DNA of 64,000 bases from Mycteria americana (Eukaryota > Chordata > Aves > Ciconiiformes > Ciconiidae): contig NC_134366.1 in NCBI RefSeq assembly GCF_035582795.1, forward strand, positions 33,217,661 through 33,281,660, given 5' to 3'. A program made the position numbers and the translations under genes. The notes below the pieces were generated by a model. It did not search any database. It saw nothing but the letters and a program-made list of their open reading frames with translations, and was not told where the DNA came from. Positions 25,172 to 38,211 of this stretch are shown here, one piece after another; positions within the stretch are counted from its first letter, which is position 1; each line of letters begins with the position of its first letter.

Positions 25172-25215
25172 TCAGTCCCATTGACTTCAATGGGGCTTCA
25201 ATCAGGCTGTGTCTC
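25172..25215 (+). repeat. Old interspersed repeat with CATTGA/TCAATG palindrome
   Basis: Contains CCCATTGA-CT-TCAATGGG (25,177-25,194), a perfect 8-bp inverted repeat with a 2-bp spacer, followed by GCTTCAATCAGGCTGTG. The wider pattern 'ccattgacttcaatgggctttggatcagg' is one I recall as recurrent in reptile and bird DNA. Divergent copies occur elsewhere in this window near 43,950-43,985 and 56,590-56,610. The repeat family name is not known to me. Confidence 0.45.
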
Positions 25216-28200
25216 TGCTGTGGAAAGGAACTGCTTAACGCAGCGTCGTGGGGTTCCTCGGTTTTTGTCTCCGAGCAACCCCTGGCAAAGCCACTGGTTA
25301 GTAAGTGAAAACACACTTTTTCCAGTCGCCAGAACTGCAAGCCGTACCTGGATTTGGCTTCTTTTCTTTCCTTTTACTTTTTGTTGTTGCTGCGATTCTG
25401 ATAGATTTGCAAATCTGGCTCCTTGACTAGGTGCTGACTTTAGAAACCCAAGTTCGGCTACTGAAGCAGGGGAAGGGAGGGCCTGACCTTGGAGCGGATT
25501 ATTTCCCCTTCAGTGGGACGGCTCTGCTTGCAGCTTGACTCTGGCTAATAAGCGGCACTCAGTGTCAGCCCAGCAGCTGCCATGCAGGAGGTCTGTCCCT
25601 TCGGGCAGCTGCTGCTCATCTGCCTGCAGCTGGCAGCGGAAGTGACATCTGTTCTCGGTCCCAGCTGTGAGCAGCGTGGAGGTGCCAAAGCCCAGACGCC
25701 TCAGTTCTCGATCCAGGAGCGAGGAAGGGTTTCTGATGCCAGACCACGGCCTGGCTTGCAGGGGAAGGCGGGGGGATCGTCTCCTTCGACGATGGTGGGC
25801 TGGGAGGAATGGAAAGAGAGTGACAAATAGGGAGAGAAAGAACAAGTAACAGAAGTAGGGGAAGGCATGGGAGAAGAGCACGGGAGAAGACAGGAATGGC
25901 TGAAATGGAAAGGAAACATGAAATTTCATGTTTCTCTTACTCATTTATCATTGTAACTGTGTTATAATTTAGTGTTGTGGCATTTTAACTGAATTATAAT
26001 TTCAGTTTCTGAGACAGGAATATGTGCAGGATGAAGGACAAGATCTGTTTCAATCTAAAGATTGAAAAGCATACTTAAATTGACCTGGGAATAAAGATAT
26101 TAAGAAATGCCACTTTGCTCCCCAGGTTGGTGTATGCAAGCCGAGTATATTCTATCATAAATGTCTTTTCACAGTTGGGACTGTTTCCTCAGCACAGGCA
26201 CTGAAATTGTGTTTTTCAGATCTCAAAACTAATTGAGTATTCCTGGAAGAAGGAACCAAAGAAAATGTATATTCAACAAGAGCTTTACAGCCCTGTCAAT
26301 CAAAATCAACTTACACTGGGAAAAATGCAGTGTCGGTGACTGCTTCTTCCCCTTGGTGCTTGCCAGAAGCACAAGACAAACTGAATTGTGATAAACAACT
26401 GGGCTGAGGAATGGGCTGAGGGAGACAGACATCATAAAAACTTACCAGTCTGAAGTTGAAAGGGCAGGCATTGGGGGCACACGGATTTGAACCCATTTGG
26501 ATACTTTGCCTTGGTATCTTACTGTAGGCATCCAGAGCGGGGCATTAGGCATTGAACTGGGTGCCATTACAAATTACGTGAAACCAGGTGCAAAAGATTG
26601 GATTGATTGAGTTGGGCAGGAATAATGAAAGCAGTTCCTTAGTTTCTCAGAATTCAGCTCTTCAAGATTGGCTTTAAATAATGTAGTTATCGTTGAACTT
26701 TTTATATCACAATTATATATTTCTATAAGAGATAGATAAGATATAAATACATATCTTAATATTTCACAACAGATCTTCCCAATGGGAGCCCTTAAAGATA
26801 TTATTCTTTTTACAAGTCTCAGCAGTTCTCCCTGTTGCAGTGAGAATTAGTTGTGGTTTTAATAAGTGATCTTTGAAACAAACAAGAGGAAATTCCTCTG
26901 AATACCGTTCTTTCACTACCTACACAAAGAGAAAAATCTACCATCTAGTAAACTATGCATCTGAATTAATCAACCTAATATGTACTCTTTATTTCGAGTC
27001 AGACAGGAATAAGACTAGTGCATCTGTCATATGGACCAGAGGGAATAATCAGAAATCTTAAAAAACATAAGGTCGAGGCACTACTAATACTCTGAAGGGC
27101 TCAATTCATCCTATAACACACAGTTTTTACAACTACCAGCCATTTATATGTCCCAATCATCAGAGCAGTCACACTGGGCCAGGTCAAAGGTAGCTCTTGC
27201 CCAGAATTCTGGCTCCTGTGGGAAACAAGGTTAACATGAGCCTATTCCTGAACCCCAAAACCTTCCTTAACAGGAAAAAAGGGAAAGACGCGTTGTCTGC
27301 ACATCTTGGTGGTTGCTTGATAAGATGAACTAGTATTTTGCAGACCAAAGTTATGGATGAAGAGGAGGGAGATATGAGATAATAAATGCTTTTGTGTATG
27401 TGGAAGTAAATGTGCTTTTCTTCAGAAATAAAACCTGAACAAAAACCACTGACCAGTAGCAAGTGTCCGAGACAGGGAGAACAGAGCAAACAATGACCCT
27501 TCTCTGGTGGAGTGACCCGATGCAGACAGGAGAAGTTGCTGTATCATCGGAAAGTGCCAAGCAGTAATCGGGAACCTTACGTGTCTTGGGAAGCTTCTGT
27601 TTGGATGGCACCTAGAACAGCATTGTGGAGATGATGCGGCGCTGGTGTCACATACAAATACAAATCTGAATCCATGAAAATCTTTAAGGCGTCCAGACAC
27701 ACTTTTTGTTCTGCAGCCTACATTAGCTATCAAGATGACCTAAAAGCTTCATTGTGATGTTTTAAAGTCAACTAGAGTTATGCCACTGATTACAGTAGGG
27801 TCACATCTCACTTTGTTTCTCTTTGCTTTTTGGTTTGGTTTTGGGGTTGTTTTTGTTTTTAATTCCATCATCTTCTATCCTTTTCATTCTTTCAGCCTTT
27901 TTTAGAGGACCATCAAACCATCCTTTTCAAGCTAGGTAGCCTGGAAGCTAAAGAAAAAAAGATTTTAGCTAGGAATTCTTCTGCCAACTGATCTAAGAAA
28001 AATGAAGTAATTTAATTTTCAGATCTTGCATGAAGTGGGTTGGTTTCAATATACAAATCTAATTCACTCAACTCTGCCGTTATGAAAAGCGTTTCTAGGG
28101 CCATATTCAGTATTCTCTTTTCTGATGAACACTACTCAAGGAATACTAATTAGAGTGCTTGAGGAGTAAGGTAAGCAAGGCTGGCAGAGTCTGAGCTTTT

Positions 28201-30917
28201 ATTTACTCTGTGTTATCTCTGTCCAAATGTTCAAAGCAATATGGGTGGTGACTGATTCACTAGTTAAATTCAAAACAGCATGCGTGTACAAAAGGCTGCC
28301 AAGTTTCTCATGTATATTGCTATTTGTGAGAAGCTATGCACAGACAAAAAACAATCATCCAGTTTCTTAATTTCATTTTATATCTTTATTCCCATTGTAA
28401 GTATTAACAATCATCCAAAAGACCATTTAAATTTGGTTTGGATACACAATAGCATTAATCACAGTCCAGTTTCTTTTTTTTTTTACTGCAGTTCTAGTAT
28501 TTCGTGACCTGTTTTAGTAGTTCTGTTGTTGGTGTATTTGCTTCCAGCAAAATAGATTTTTCAGTGTTTGTAGATTATTTAAAAAGATTGTTAAAGATAA
28601 AAAAATCCATAATGCAATGATTAACAGTACATTAAGAAAGCTTATTATCTTCCATTTAAGATCAGTACTAAGTATGTTTTATGACCTGAAACTTACTTTT
28701 TGTTGTGTATTGTCTGTTCTCTTTTCAAAATAAGTCCATAAACAACCATAATATAATTTTTCATTACAGCTGTTAATTGCAGTGACATTTTTAATTGGAT
28801 TGAAATCCTTTTAAGAGAATGAGGTAAGTAAGTAAAACAACCCTACACAGTAAAAGGTTCTGTTTAAGCAAATGATAAGTTACACACAATCCAATGCTAA
28901 GGCAATATCACAATGTATAAATTAGAGTGCATGGAAAACATAAAGGATTTTCTAAAATCACTTGCTTATTATTATGTGGGGAAAACACATCACGGATTGT
29001 ACTTCAGTCGTCAAGCAAAGAAGAGTCATAAAATACAGTCAAAGAGACATCTTTCCCCATGTCTTTTAAAAGTCTGTGAGATGAATTCCTTCATCAAATT
29101 CATTAATGTAAAAGCGAATTCAGAAAACTTATTTGTGAAAGCTGTCCTGTTAAATTATGAATACCAGTAATAAATTCTTTAGTTCCTCATTTATTTGCGT
29201 ACTCTGCATATGAACAGGCATGAATATATATATGAATAAAATATGTCTATTGTATAGCCATACACAGAACTAATATGAATGCTTATGTTGTACGATGTCA
29301 GAAAAGGACAAATTATTAATCAAAGTAGAGAGGAGAGAGAAGCAAAGAAGAAAGCAGATGATGCACGAGAACTTTGTTAGTTGTCTTAGGATGACTTCTG
29401 TGTGGAAGAAAATGCGTGCTTTGGATATAGAGCAGTCAGCTAACAACTCTTCATTTTATTGTGTAATGAAGGCAGTTTGGGATCAACATCAGATTCTAGA
29501 AGGGATTTAAAGCAGAGATATAGATAGTCAGGTGAAGGGAAAGAGGATGGGGAAGGGAACCGAGCCTCGATCATGCTATCCTGTTTTGTCTGAGCACCAA
29601 AGGGAGTGGAACGTGGTGGGAGTAAGGGGAGGAATGCTGGTTTCAGAAGGAAACTTGCTGAACTGACAGTGCTCTTGCTCAGGACAGACTGAATGGGGTC
29701 TCACTGGACACTTCTGGTGGGGCTACTTCTCTAAGACCTTATTCTAAACACGGCAGGTATGTAAGACATTAACCTAGCCCCTTCACAAGTTGCAGGAAAG
29801 CTGGAATTCCTGCGTCTGATGCATAGGGGAGGGACAGGTGTTTTCAGGGACTGTCCTCTTCTTGTATTGCTCTTAGTGGTTGTGATACCTGGAGGTACTC
29901 CACCTAATAACCATTCACCATTTTACCTTACCTGTCCCAACTTTCCACACTTGAATATCAATGTAGCATATATTTGAACTCATAACATTCAGTTCACTTC
30001 ACTACTATTTAATACATACATATGCTACCCAGCAAGAGATGAAAATTGTATTCTTGTAGATGAGCTAACAGAATCTTCCTATTTCTCCATTACCTACAGA
30101 TTGGGTTGCGAAACATTTTTTTCGGTCTTAACTCTTCCTTTAAGCATGCATACGCACGTACATGAATATACGTACACACACGTGCAAACACAAAGAGTAT
30201 ATGTAATACAGTACTCAGAGGAGCTATTGGAGCTACTTCAAATGATGGCACATGGGTACTGGAAGAAGTGTAGCACTAAGGAGTGCTACAGCCAGAGCAT
30301 ACCGCATCTGGAAAATTGGGGTTTAGCACCTCGTTGCCCTCACGCACATCTTTTCTTTGTTTCAAGGTTACCTTCATTACATGGAAGACGGAGACCTGAC
30401 GCTTCAAACGCTTCCCGCAATGTGCATTTTTTTGATGTCAGGAAGGCTACACTGTATCATGAACTCTACATTCACTAATAGGTATAGCAGCAATTTTTAA
30501 GTAATTTCATATAAAGAACAAGAGCTGTGCTTTAGGATTATTTTCTCTTAAATCACATTTCATTCATGAAGTCCTAGAGTACAATACACATGCATGGTTA
30601 AAGACACTTCTGCATGAAGACTGAATGCTTTGGAGTCCTCTATGCACCTTTTTAAATGATCAGTACCTCACAAAAACATTTCAGTATCATTCCTCACAGT
30701 ATGTACCCAGTGTATCTCGGAATGATTTGTATTTCATTTTACACTTTATATATAATATCAGACTTGCATTTTAAGTATCAAAAATATCTTGTTAAAAGAT
30801 CTTAATAGTAAATGTCATAAATCCAGAGTTTTCATCAGAGGGTAAAATGATTCAAGACCTTTGGTGAATGGATGATGAAAAAGAAACATTTCCAAAAGCT
30901 ACACATGATTTACAGTC

Positions 30918-31022
30918 TTATGCTACCAACAGCTGCCCAATCAGCTCCGGGTTTCTGTCCTTTATTAATGCCATGATAAGAGCAGCAGCAGAATTTACTG
31001 TCTCCTGAAGCAGCAAGTGGTC
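30918..31022 (-). CDS. Terminal coding exon of an unidentified gene
   Basis: On the minus strand a very strong acceptor (a T10 pyrimidine tract then CCCCAG) precedes 34 open codons and a TAA at 30,918-30,920. The encoded end begins DHLLLQETVNSAAALIMALI and finishes KDRNPELIGQLLVA. The leucine/alanine-rich heptad-like pattern suggests alpha-helices, as in ARM/HEAT-type solenoids, but that is inference. Local GC rises against the AT-rich flanks, as expected for an exon. The exon starts in phase 0, which matches the end of the exon-like block at 32,334-32,420. I could not identify the protein. Chance cannot be excluded for so short an exon, but splice signal, phase and composition agree. Confidence 0.5.
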   Translation of the reverse strand, partial: DHLLLQETVNSAAALIMALIKDRNPELIGQLLVA

Positions 31023-32333
31023 CTGGGGAAAAAAAAAAGGAGCAGGAGAATCAGTATGTTAACAAAAGTGGAAAAAGTAAATATTTAAAATCAATTTTCA
31101 AGTATGCAAAATTACCATATGATTGTTGAAAACAATAAACATATTTATTTGCACTTATTAGAAGAAGAACTTCTAAAACTTATATTTTAAGGAAACACAA
31201 TTTCATAGTAATCCATTTTCCAATCTCCATGATGATTTAAAAAACAAAATTATTTTTTAAAAAGGAATATTTTAACTGCTAGAATTAATGCCATCTATCC
31301 AGAGACCACCAAAACAGAAGCTTGATTCTGTCACTTGCTTCCTAACTAATTTTTAAAATCTAAGAGGCAGTCAAAATTTTGGTTTTGAAAACATTGGAAC
31401 AAAATTGAGGATTTAATTGAGTAGCATGGTTAAAGACCTATAACTTTAAGCACCTACTGAATCCCATCTGTAATCTACAAACTACTTAAACTCACAAAGG
31501 CATTTAAGCACTGGGACTTCAGTAGTTTAGGCTGATCCTTGTATCAAATAACTTTAAAAAGTAGTCTGGTTTTGATAGGCAAGTTTAAAGACCAACACAG
31601 GAAGAAGTAATAAAATGAGACTTTGATTCCATGCTTCTAACTGAGCACTCCAGCTCACATTTGAAAGAGTCCTTTGTCTAATTGCCAAGTTTTCTTAATT
31701 GTATTGACTATAAAAGGTTGGCCTCTTGCTACCAGTAACATTTTCATTTGCGCACTGGGAAAATATCAATAGGTGTAGCCAGGCACAGACACATCCCTGG
31801 AGAGAGAAATAGGAGGGAACAATTTCTGTGAAGCAACAGAGAAAAAGAAAGGTCTACAAAACTCTAGGGAGAATCTAGAAGAGTTTCAACTACAGAAGGG
31901 GAGCTACAAAGAGAAAGAAAGAGCTGTTCTCCGTATCCACAAAGAATAAAACTGGAAGCAATAGGCTTAAGGGAACTTAAACTGGGATATAAGAAGTCAG
32001 GAAAGTGTTTTAATAGTAAGAACTGGTACACAATGGAACAGATTAATGGACAGATGAAGGAAACTCCATCATCAGGGTCCTGTAACATGAGACCCACATA
32101 CATGTAAAATGGGATGCAGGTACAGCTTCCTGCCTGGGGCAGGCAGATGGAGCAGTTTGATTCTGTATCTTTTCACCACTACTTTTCTAAGATGCTGCTT
32201 GATGCATTTGTAGATGACGTGTTTAAGACACTTGGATTAATGGAGAAAGAGGAAATGGTTTCAACAACTTATACAAAAACATAATGTTAATCACGGCTTT
32301 TTAAGGAATAAGGCTACTGCTGAGGGGACCTAC
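31023..32333 (-). other. Putative last intron of the minus-strand gene
   Basis: AT-rich sequence bounded on the minus strand by GTAGGT at the 32,333 side and a long pyrimidine tract plus AG at the 31,023 side. No other convincing exon lies within it. Its status depends on the two flanking exon calls. Confidence 0.4.
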
Positions 32334-32420
32334 CTGTTCAACCAGTACAGGGGGGAGCTGGAGACTAAGAAGTTGGGGTTGAAGGAAAAACTGATCGGGG
32401 AAAAGTATCCCTGGAACACT
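32334..32420 (-). CDS. Penultimate coding exon of the same gene
   Basis: The minus strand is open for 29 codons ending at a good donor (GAACAG|GTAGGT). It encodes SVPGILFPDQFFLQPQLL followed by SLQLPPVLVEQ. Two acceptors are possible. One is ATATTTTAG at 32,421-32,422, giving an 87-bp phase 0-0 exon. The other is a stronger one after a CT-rich run (CTTCTTAG), giving a 31-bp exon (32,334-32,364) in the same frame. Both keep phase with the terminal exon about 1.3 kb away, so the joined reading runs ...VLVEQ then DHLLLQ. The family is not recognised. The proline/leucine-rich content and higher GC than the flanks support coding. Confidence 0.45.
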
Positions 32421-33750
32421 CTAAAATATGTAGCATTATATTTTATAATGCTCTTATTAACTTTTTGCTTTATGTAAATGACAGGAAAAATGCTAGAGAG
32501 GAAAATGGACAGAATTAGAAATAGCTAGTTTATACCCCATTCTTTTATCACTCCTGGAAAAATGATATTTGCATGTGACTAGATTTTTATCCTAAAAATG
32601 ATCAAATAAGTAAGCTGTGATGATTTGTAAAGCCCCAAAAGATTACCCTCCTCACAAATTCATGTTATATATTCTAATATCCAGTAAAATAATTTACTAG
32701 TGGTCTAAAAAATTGTCTTAGAGTAAAAATCTTCGCCACAGCTGTGTCTTGCTGTTTACTGAGTGACACCTCCTATTCAGTTAAGCAAGGAGTGCAGAAG
32801 TACTCGGGTCCTGCTCCTCCAGTACCTTTTGCCATGGACCGAGGGTGCAAAGAGGAACTCAGAATCCACTGCTCCAGTTTGGTAGGGGTTTCACTCCCTC
32901 GTTCCCCATGGGTATAAATTGCTGCATAATGTACAAGGAGAGCGGAAGTCATGTGCATCCACCCACTCAGACGGCAAACACTGCAGTCGCTTTCAAGATC
33001 TAGCAACACATTTCTTGATATTCAGCAGTGCCAATCTCTTTGTGCCCCTCATTGCTTTTTGTTCCGTTTGTCTCGAGAAGCACTTCACAATTACAGACAC
33101 TGCTTTCCAAACGGGCTTCCAGCCATATCTGAAGTTGGCTGGAGGTGTATATTTTTTTTTCCCATTTCACAAAAAAGAAAAAAAATACACCTGGCCAGGA
33201 ATGCTCTTAATGTTTCTCCCAATAAATCTTTCCACATCCTCTGTTGGTTACTGGATTCAGTACACATTCCTTTGCCGTAATAAATTATTTAAGTTTTTGA
33301 ACATAAAAGGAAGCAAGAGAAAGAAATTTAACTTTCACAGGAGAGATTGAAAGTGACACTGTAAGATTCCTTTAGACTGAAAAAAGCTTTTTCTAAAGCT
33401 AAACCTAAGGCTTTAGTGCTAATTTCCATGTTCTGAAGGAAAGACATACAAAAAAATTATGAGTAGTATTTGTAACGCAGGCAGTGTGGCACGGTAATGT
33501 ATACAGAAACCTGCATGCAGAAGTGGTCTATAATAACCACACTGAAATCGACTGGTGAATTACAATTTGTTCAAAAAGAGAAACACAAAAAGTAAGCAGC
33601 ACAAATTAAAATGCATTTGCAAGTTTTAAAATCACTTCACTTCTAATAATCTGATTATTAATACTATTATTATAACTATTCAAGAAACCTACTGGTTCCT
33701 GTCTTTCTTAGAATCAGTCAAAACAATGGCAGGAACAACGAACTGTCAGA

Positions 33751-33784
33751 CAGGATTGGCCCCTGTGCAGGATTGGTCCCTGCA
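33751..33784 (+). repeat. 17-bp tandem duplication
   Basis: The unit caggattggcccctgtg (33,751-33,767) is immediately repeated at 33,768-33,784 with three differences. No coding role is apparent. Confidence 0.85.
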
Positions 33785-36700
33785 AGTCTGTTTTTTGGAA
33801 ATATCCAGAAGTATATTCTTTAGGTGAATACACATTATCTTATTTAAGATAATAAATGTAATAGAAAAGATATTCTTAATTTTATACAGTTACAGTTGAT
33901 GGTTAAATGAAGCATGTACTGAAGGTTTCAACAGGGCAATCCTTTAAAGTATTTATCATAGGGGTTACTAATTTTTAGATTTATGCTCTTGCTCTTTCCT
34001 GGTAACACTGTCCCAGACTGATCTCAGGGTCACCTATTCATTGAACAGTGTCCAGCACCTGGGCCTACAAGCCAGCCTCTGAGTACAGGAGAAATCAGTG
34101 CCGCAAAGGTCAAGTATGTGCCGATTTTAACTTGCTTTATTCTCACAGCCACAGTCTTACTGGAAAGAGGTAGTAAATAATGCAAAAAACCTGGACTCTT
34201 CCAGGAATTTCAAAATCATTGTATATCGTGTATCTTTCTGAGAATCAAAACTTACTCTTATGCTAGGAATCATTATTGTAGTATCCAATAGTCATAGCCT
34301 GCGCATAATTTATAACTTTTGTTGATCATTTCTAGTCCTTATTACCAAGAAAAAGAGAACAGAAAAATAAATTTTAGCAACTGAGAGAGACACATTGGTC
34401 AAAGTGTAGTAGGCATAATGCTGACTGACACAATAGTTCAGTTATATCTTAAGTATTCTTTCCTCTCCTCTGAATCCTCCTGGGAATTCATTTCATTTTA
34501 GGCCATTACTGTGCATGTAAGCGGGTATTTTCAACGTGCCACAATGATACTTAGCTTTTTCCTAAGGAGTTATAGGTAATTTGGATGCCAGCAGTGTTTA
34601 TGAAGAATATTAAAAAGAATTTAAATGACAGAATTCAACAGCGACCCAGGAAAGAAAAAGAATCTTGTGGGTCTTCATTAATTTAAACAAATAAGTGAAC
34701 GCTTCAGGTCCCCCGGCTATACCCTTAAAACACCCATGTTTCTGACAGTGCAATGTTATTTCTGGCAACAGTGCTGATTACAGCTGATAGTGCCTACAGG
34801 GAGGCTTCAATAAGGATGCCAGGACAAATATAATCTACCACACCTAACTCCATTGCACATGCAGGCCTCCAATCCTCTTTTATATTCAATGGCATAGCAC
34901 TAAATCTTTCAAAAATGTGATTATTAGTCGCAGGAAGTCAAATAATCAAGTAGAACCAGGTCTTCGCATGTCTAATTGCCTGACATGTTTGCATATATTG
35001 TAACCACGATAAAAAACAGGATGTACAAACAGAACGATCAATACAAATCCTCATGTAGCCCACAAGAGCTCTCGCACGTTATTGCCCACCCACTGCTCAG
35101 CGTTGCACATTCCAAGCGGGGAACGTACTTCAGCAGGCTAGTCAGTGAGCGCACATCCGTGCATGCGCTGGATGGGTCAAACACGAATAGTTCTTTCCCT
35201 CATCAACGAAATCCTTAAAAAAGACTGTGACCTTTAAATAAGACTCGGAGGCAGCAACAACCTTAATGGATTAATGACTGAAGTTCCACATGATCAACTG
35301 GTGTGCCGTGATCCCCTCTAAACCACTGTGATATTCACTGTCTATTCATTTCATCCAGTTGACTTAAATGAGCCTCTTGTAAAAAAGAAAAAGCAAAACC
35401 CCCTAACATTTCTTGGCCATTAATAAATAGAATTTTTTATTGTTTGAACAGATGATTAACTACATTTATAAGCTAAAAACAAAACTTTTACCACTTTATA
35501 TTTATGTACTTTGGAAAAGAAAGTACTCAGAAACACTGCCAACCTTATAAACCATAAATCCACATAACAGCACTTTGATTCCAAACTAAAATATCCACTT
35601 TGTCTGTTATTAAATAGTAAAAATATTCCAACATAACCGTATTGTGTGATGGTTGTAACTCATACTCAGAATTTATTTGATGTAGAGTTACTGACTGTAG
35701 GGGTTTTCTGGTCTGCAGAATAAGACTGGGAATGGATACAGGGACAGAGTTAAAGTTGTGTTTGGAATATGCAATCTGATATTCTACAAATGTGCATTTA
35801 TTTAAGAAACTGTGAGGATATCTGAATATTTACTGACATTCCCCAAACGATTCATTTCCTTGCTTCAATCTGTTTAGGATTTTTTTTTGCCCCAGCTGGA
35901 AGTTCACATACATGCATTTCAATTTACATATGTACTAATTCAGTGTAAGCATAGCTTGAAAAACACATACTATCCTTTTTAGCTCAAAAAAAAATGCCTC
36001 TGCAGGTATTACCTCTGCCTTTTACTGCATCCCTCCAAAAGAACAAAACAGCTGTGTTCCATTATTTGCACTCTGTTTTGCTGTAATATTATTTGACTTT
36101 CCATTTAATACAGTTTTTAAAAATGAATAGAACTGTAATGTTAGCCCAGATTATATGGCTGACGGGAAACCTGAAAACATGATTTAAAGACGCTGCTAAA
36201 CTTAGGGAACATCAATATTAATACGGTTATGTTTGTACCAGGAATGGAAAGAGGTATGTGCTGGCGCGCTGGCATGCCCCTGCCCTTGCTGTTCCATTGT
36301 AAGCCCGCTCGCTCCCTGGCACAGTTTTGGCTCCTGCCAGCGAACATGTTCCCAGACAATGGCTGGGCACGGTTCAGGGCACAGCGCAGGCCAGGGACTG
36401 CTCCCAGGGGACAATCTGAATGAGGCCACCCTCTTTTGGGAAAACGAGAACTCAGACATATGGACATGAGGCATGCTGTGCCTCTTAGCCCTAGGACAAG
36501 AGAACCATCCCTGGCCTGTTTTACTTACCAGTATAGATGTAGCCTAAGTATCGCTGGGAAGTGACAGTTGTGCCTTTCTCTCCCTACCCAAAAGCATCAA
36601 GAATACATACAACAACGACCAAATAGTCCCCCCCAGAATGAGGCACAAATCCCATGCAGCTACCACATAAACACAGTCATTTAAAAAAAGATTAACTGCT

Positions 36701-38190
36701 CTGTGGACACTTTTCCCACCAAAACAGAGACAGGGAGAGGGACGAACCACACCGCAAGACAGCACTTGTGCTGTACCGCACATTCCTGCCACCTTACAGA
36801 AAAAGGCTGGAGCCAGCAGAACGCCCGCGTGATGGAACATGCCCACTGCTCCCTTTCGCAGGGTGGGCTTGGGTGCACACCAGGCACACCGCAAGGCATG
36901 AGTGGAAGAGAAAAGGGCTGAAATAGTCTGTGTTCTGGCAAGCATCTTGCAAAAGACTACCTTGGCAGTACAAGAGGAGCTGTTGTTAATTTAAAACTCC
37001 ACAGGACGCTGCAATTTATACTAAGGCTATACCAGGTGCCTCCAAAACTCGCCTGATGTCACATACTGACAGTGCTTTATTTGCACTCAGAGAAACTGAG
37101 TAGAAAATCTAGCCTCAGAAACCTCAATACTTGAAATTTTCTTCTTCAATTAATATTTTTCATTTAAAAGATGATCTGAAGAGGGACTGAGATTCTTCCA
37201 CTACTAGAAATCAATCATATAACGTGGCTTGGTGTTTAATCTCACCAGGAGGAATTCTCTGGTAGATTCATGAAGAAGCATTTTTTCCTACTCAAGATAT
37301 GTAGTGGCATGCATCTACATATTAAAGCAACCTCCATTTCTGTAACAGTACAAATGAATCTGAAGTCTCCTTTCTTCTTAAAATGCTTCCACATCACATT
37401 TTTGAACCCATGTGCCAAAGGATCTATTGATAAATGACATCTCATACATAATATCAATGCAGCAATTTACCTCAATAAGAAGATAGCTATGCAGATCATT
37501 CTAAAAGATAAGAAAACTATTTCTCTGAATATTTTTAGGTTTCCTTTCAAGTAATACAGAAATAATTAAGGTAGCATTTGAGTTCAGATAGGTAGCTGGG
37601 TTCAGAATTACTCCAGCAGGTTCACAATTAAACCCCTGTATACACAGCCTTGCTTCCTTTCTGACCTAAGAAAATACAATCAATTCTTTGTTAGTGGATA
37701 CGCCTCAAAACAGAAATAATTTAAAAATCTAGATACTAGGGATGCAATGAGGATTGAGAAAAGAGACGAGTGGCACTGGAAGAACCAAATTGTCACTGAA
37801 CTAATGGTGCCTAGCAAACCTCTTAGTTAATGAACTCTGATAGATCTGAGTTAATTCCCTGCAGTTAAATTGTTGTACATCCATGTTACAGTCAACCCAA
37901 ACTCAGATAAATCGTGTATAAATATGTGATACTGTACTGTCTCTCTCTCTCCTGTACTATTGCTCAACCATGCCTCTTATAGTTTGTCGTAAGAAAATGG
38001 AGAGCCATCAACATTTAAAATGACTGTGTGGATACAGTGAGGACAGACAAGTATTTTAAATCTCCTGGAGTCTGTAAGGATTATGTCCCTAATGCTACTG
38101 CGTGTATCTTTTCACCCAAGATTCACAGATTTTAAACTGAAGGTAAACATCACTCTTTTTAAAAAAACCCCAAAAAACAGCAAAACAGCA

Positions 38191-38211
38191 CAAACAAACA
38201 AACAAACAAAA
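38191..38211 (+). repeat. (CAAA)n microsatellite
   Basis: Five consecutive CAAA units within a longer A/C-rich low-complexity run (about 38,160-38,220). Confidence 0.9.

Larger units (their letters stand above)
22142..30917. other. Largely non-coding stretch
   Basis: Apart from the open frame at 23.42-23.70 kb and the GC-rich patch at 25.44-25.83 kb, both described separately, I see no supportable exon. The part nearest 30.9 kb would be 3' untranslated region of the minus-strand gene ending there. On the minus strand a possible ATTAAA lies at 30,008-30,013 and an AATAAA at 29,455-29,460, but nothing distinguishes a true cleavage site. A tract rich in AAT/ATT lies near 25,058-25,078. Confidence 0.45.

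Noticed and set aside
30918..32420. Assignment of the minus-strand gene end to a known ARM/HEAT protein such as ULK4
   Set aside because: I cannot match the residues to a remembered sequence. The neighbour expected for ULK4 (CTNNB1 close to its 3' end in mammals) is not seen in the 31 kb downstream.
34034..34078. 45-bp minus-strand candidate exon after a good acceptor
   Set aside because: Stops in two of three frames, and the open frame does not fit the phase of the 87-bp exon that would follow.
36529..36583. 55-bp minus-strand candidate exon (GEKGTTVTSQRYLGYIYT) with strong donor
   Set aside because: Its phase (0 to 1) does not connect to the supported exons at 32.3 and 30.9 kb, its acceptor is mediocre and two frames are open.
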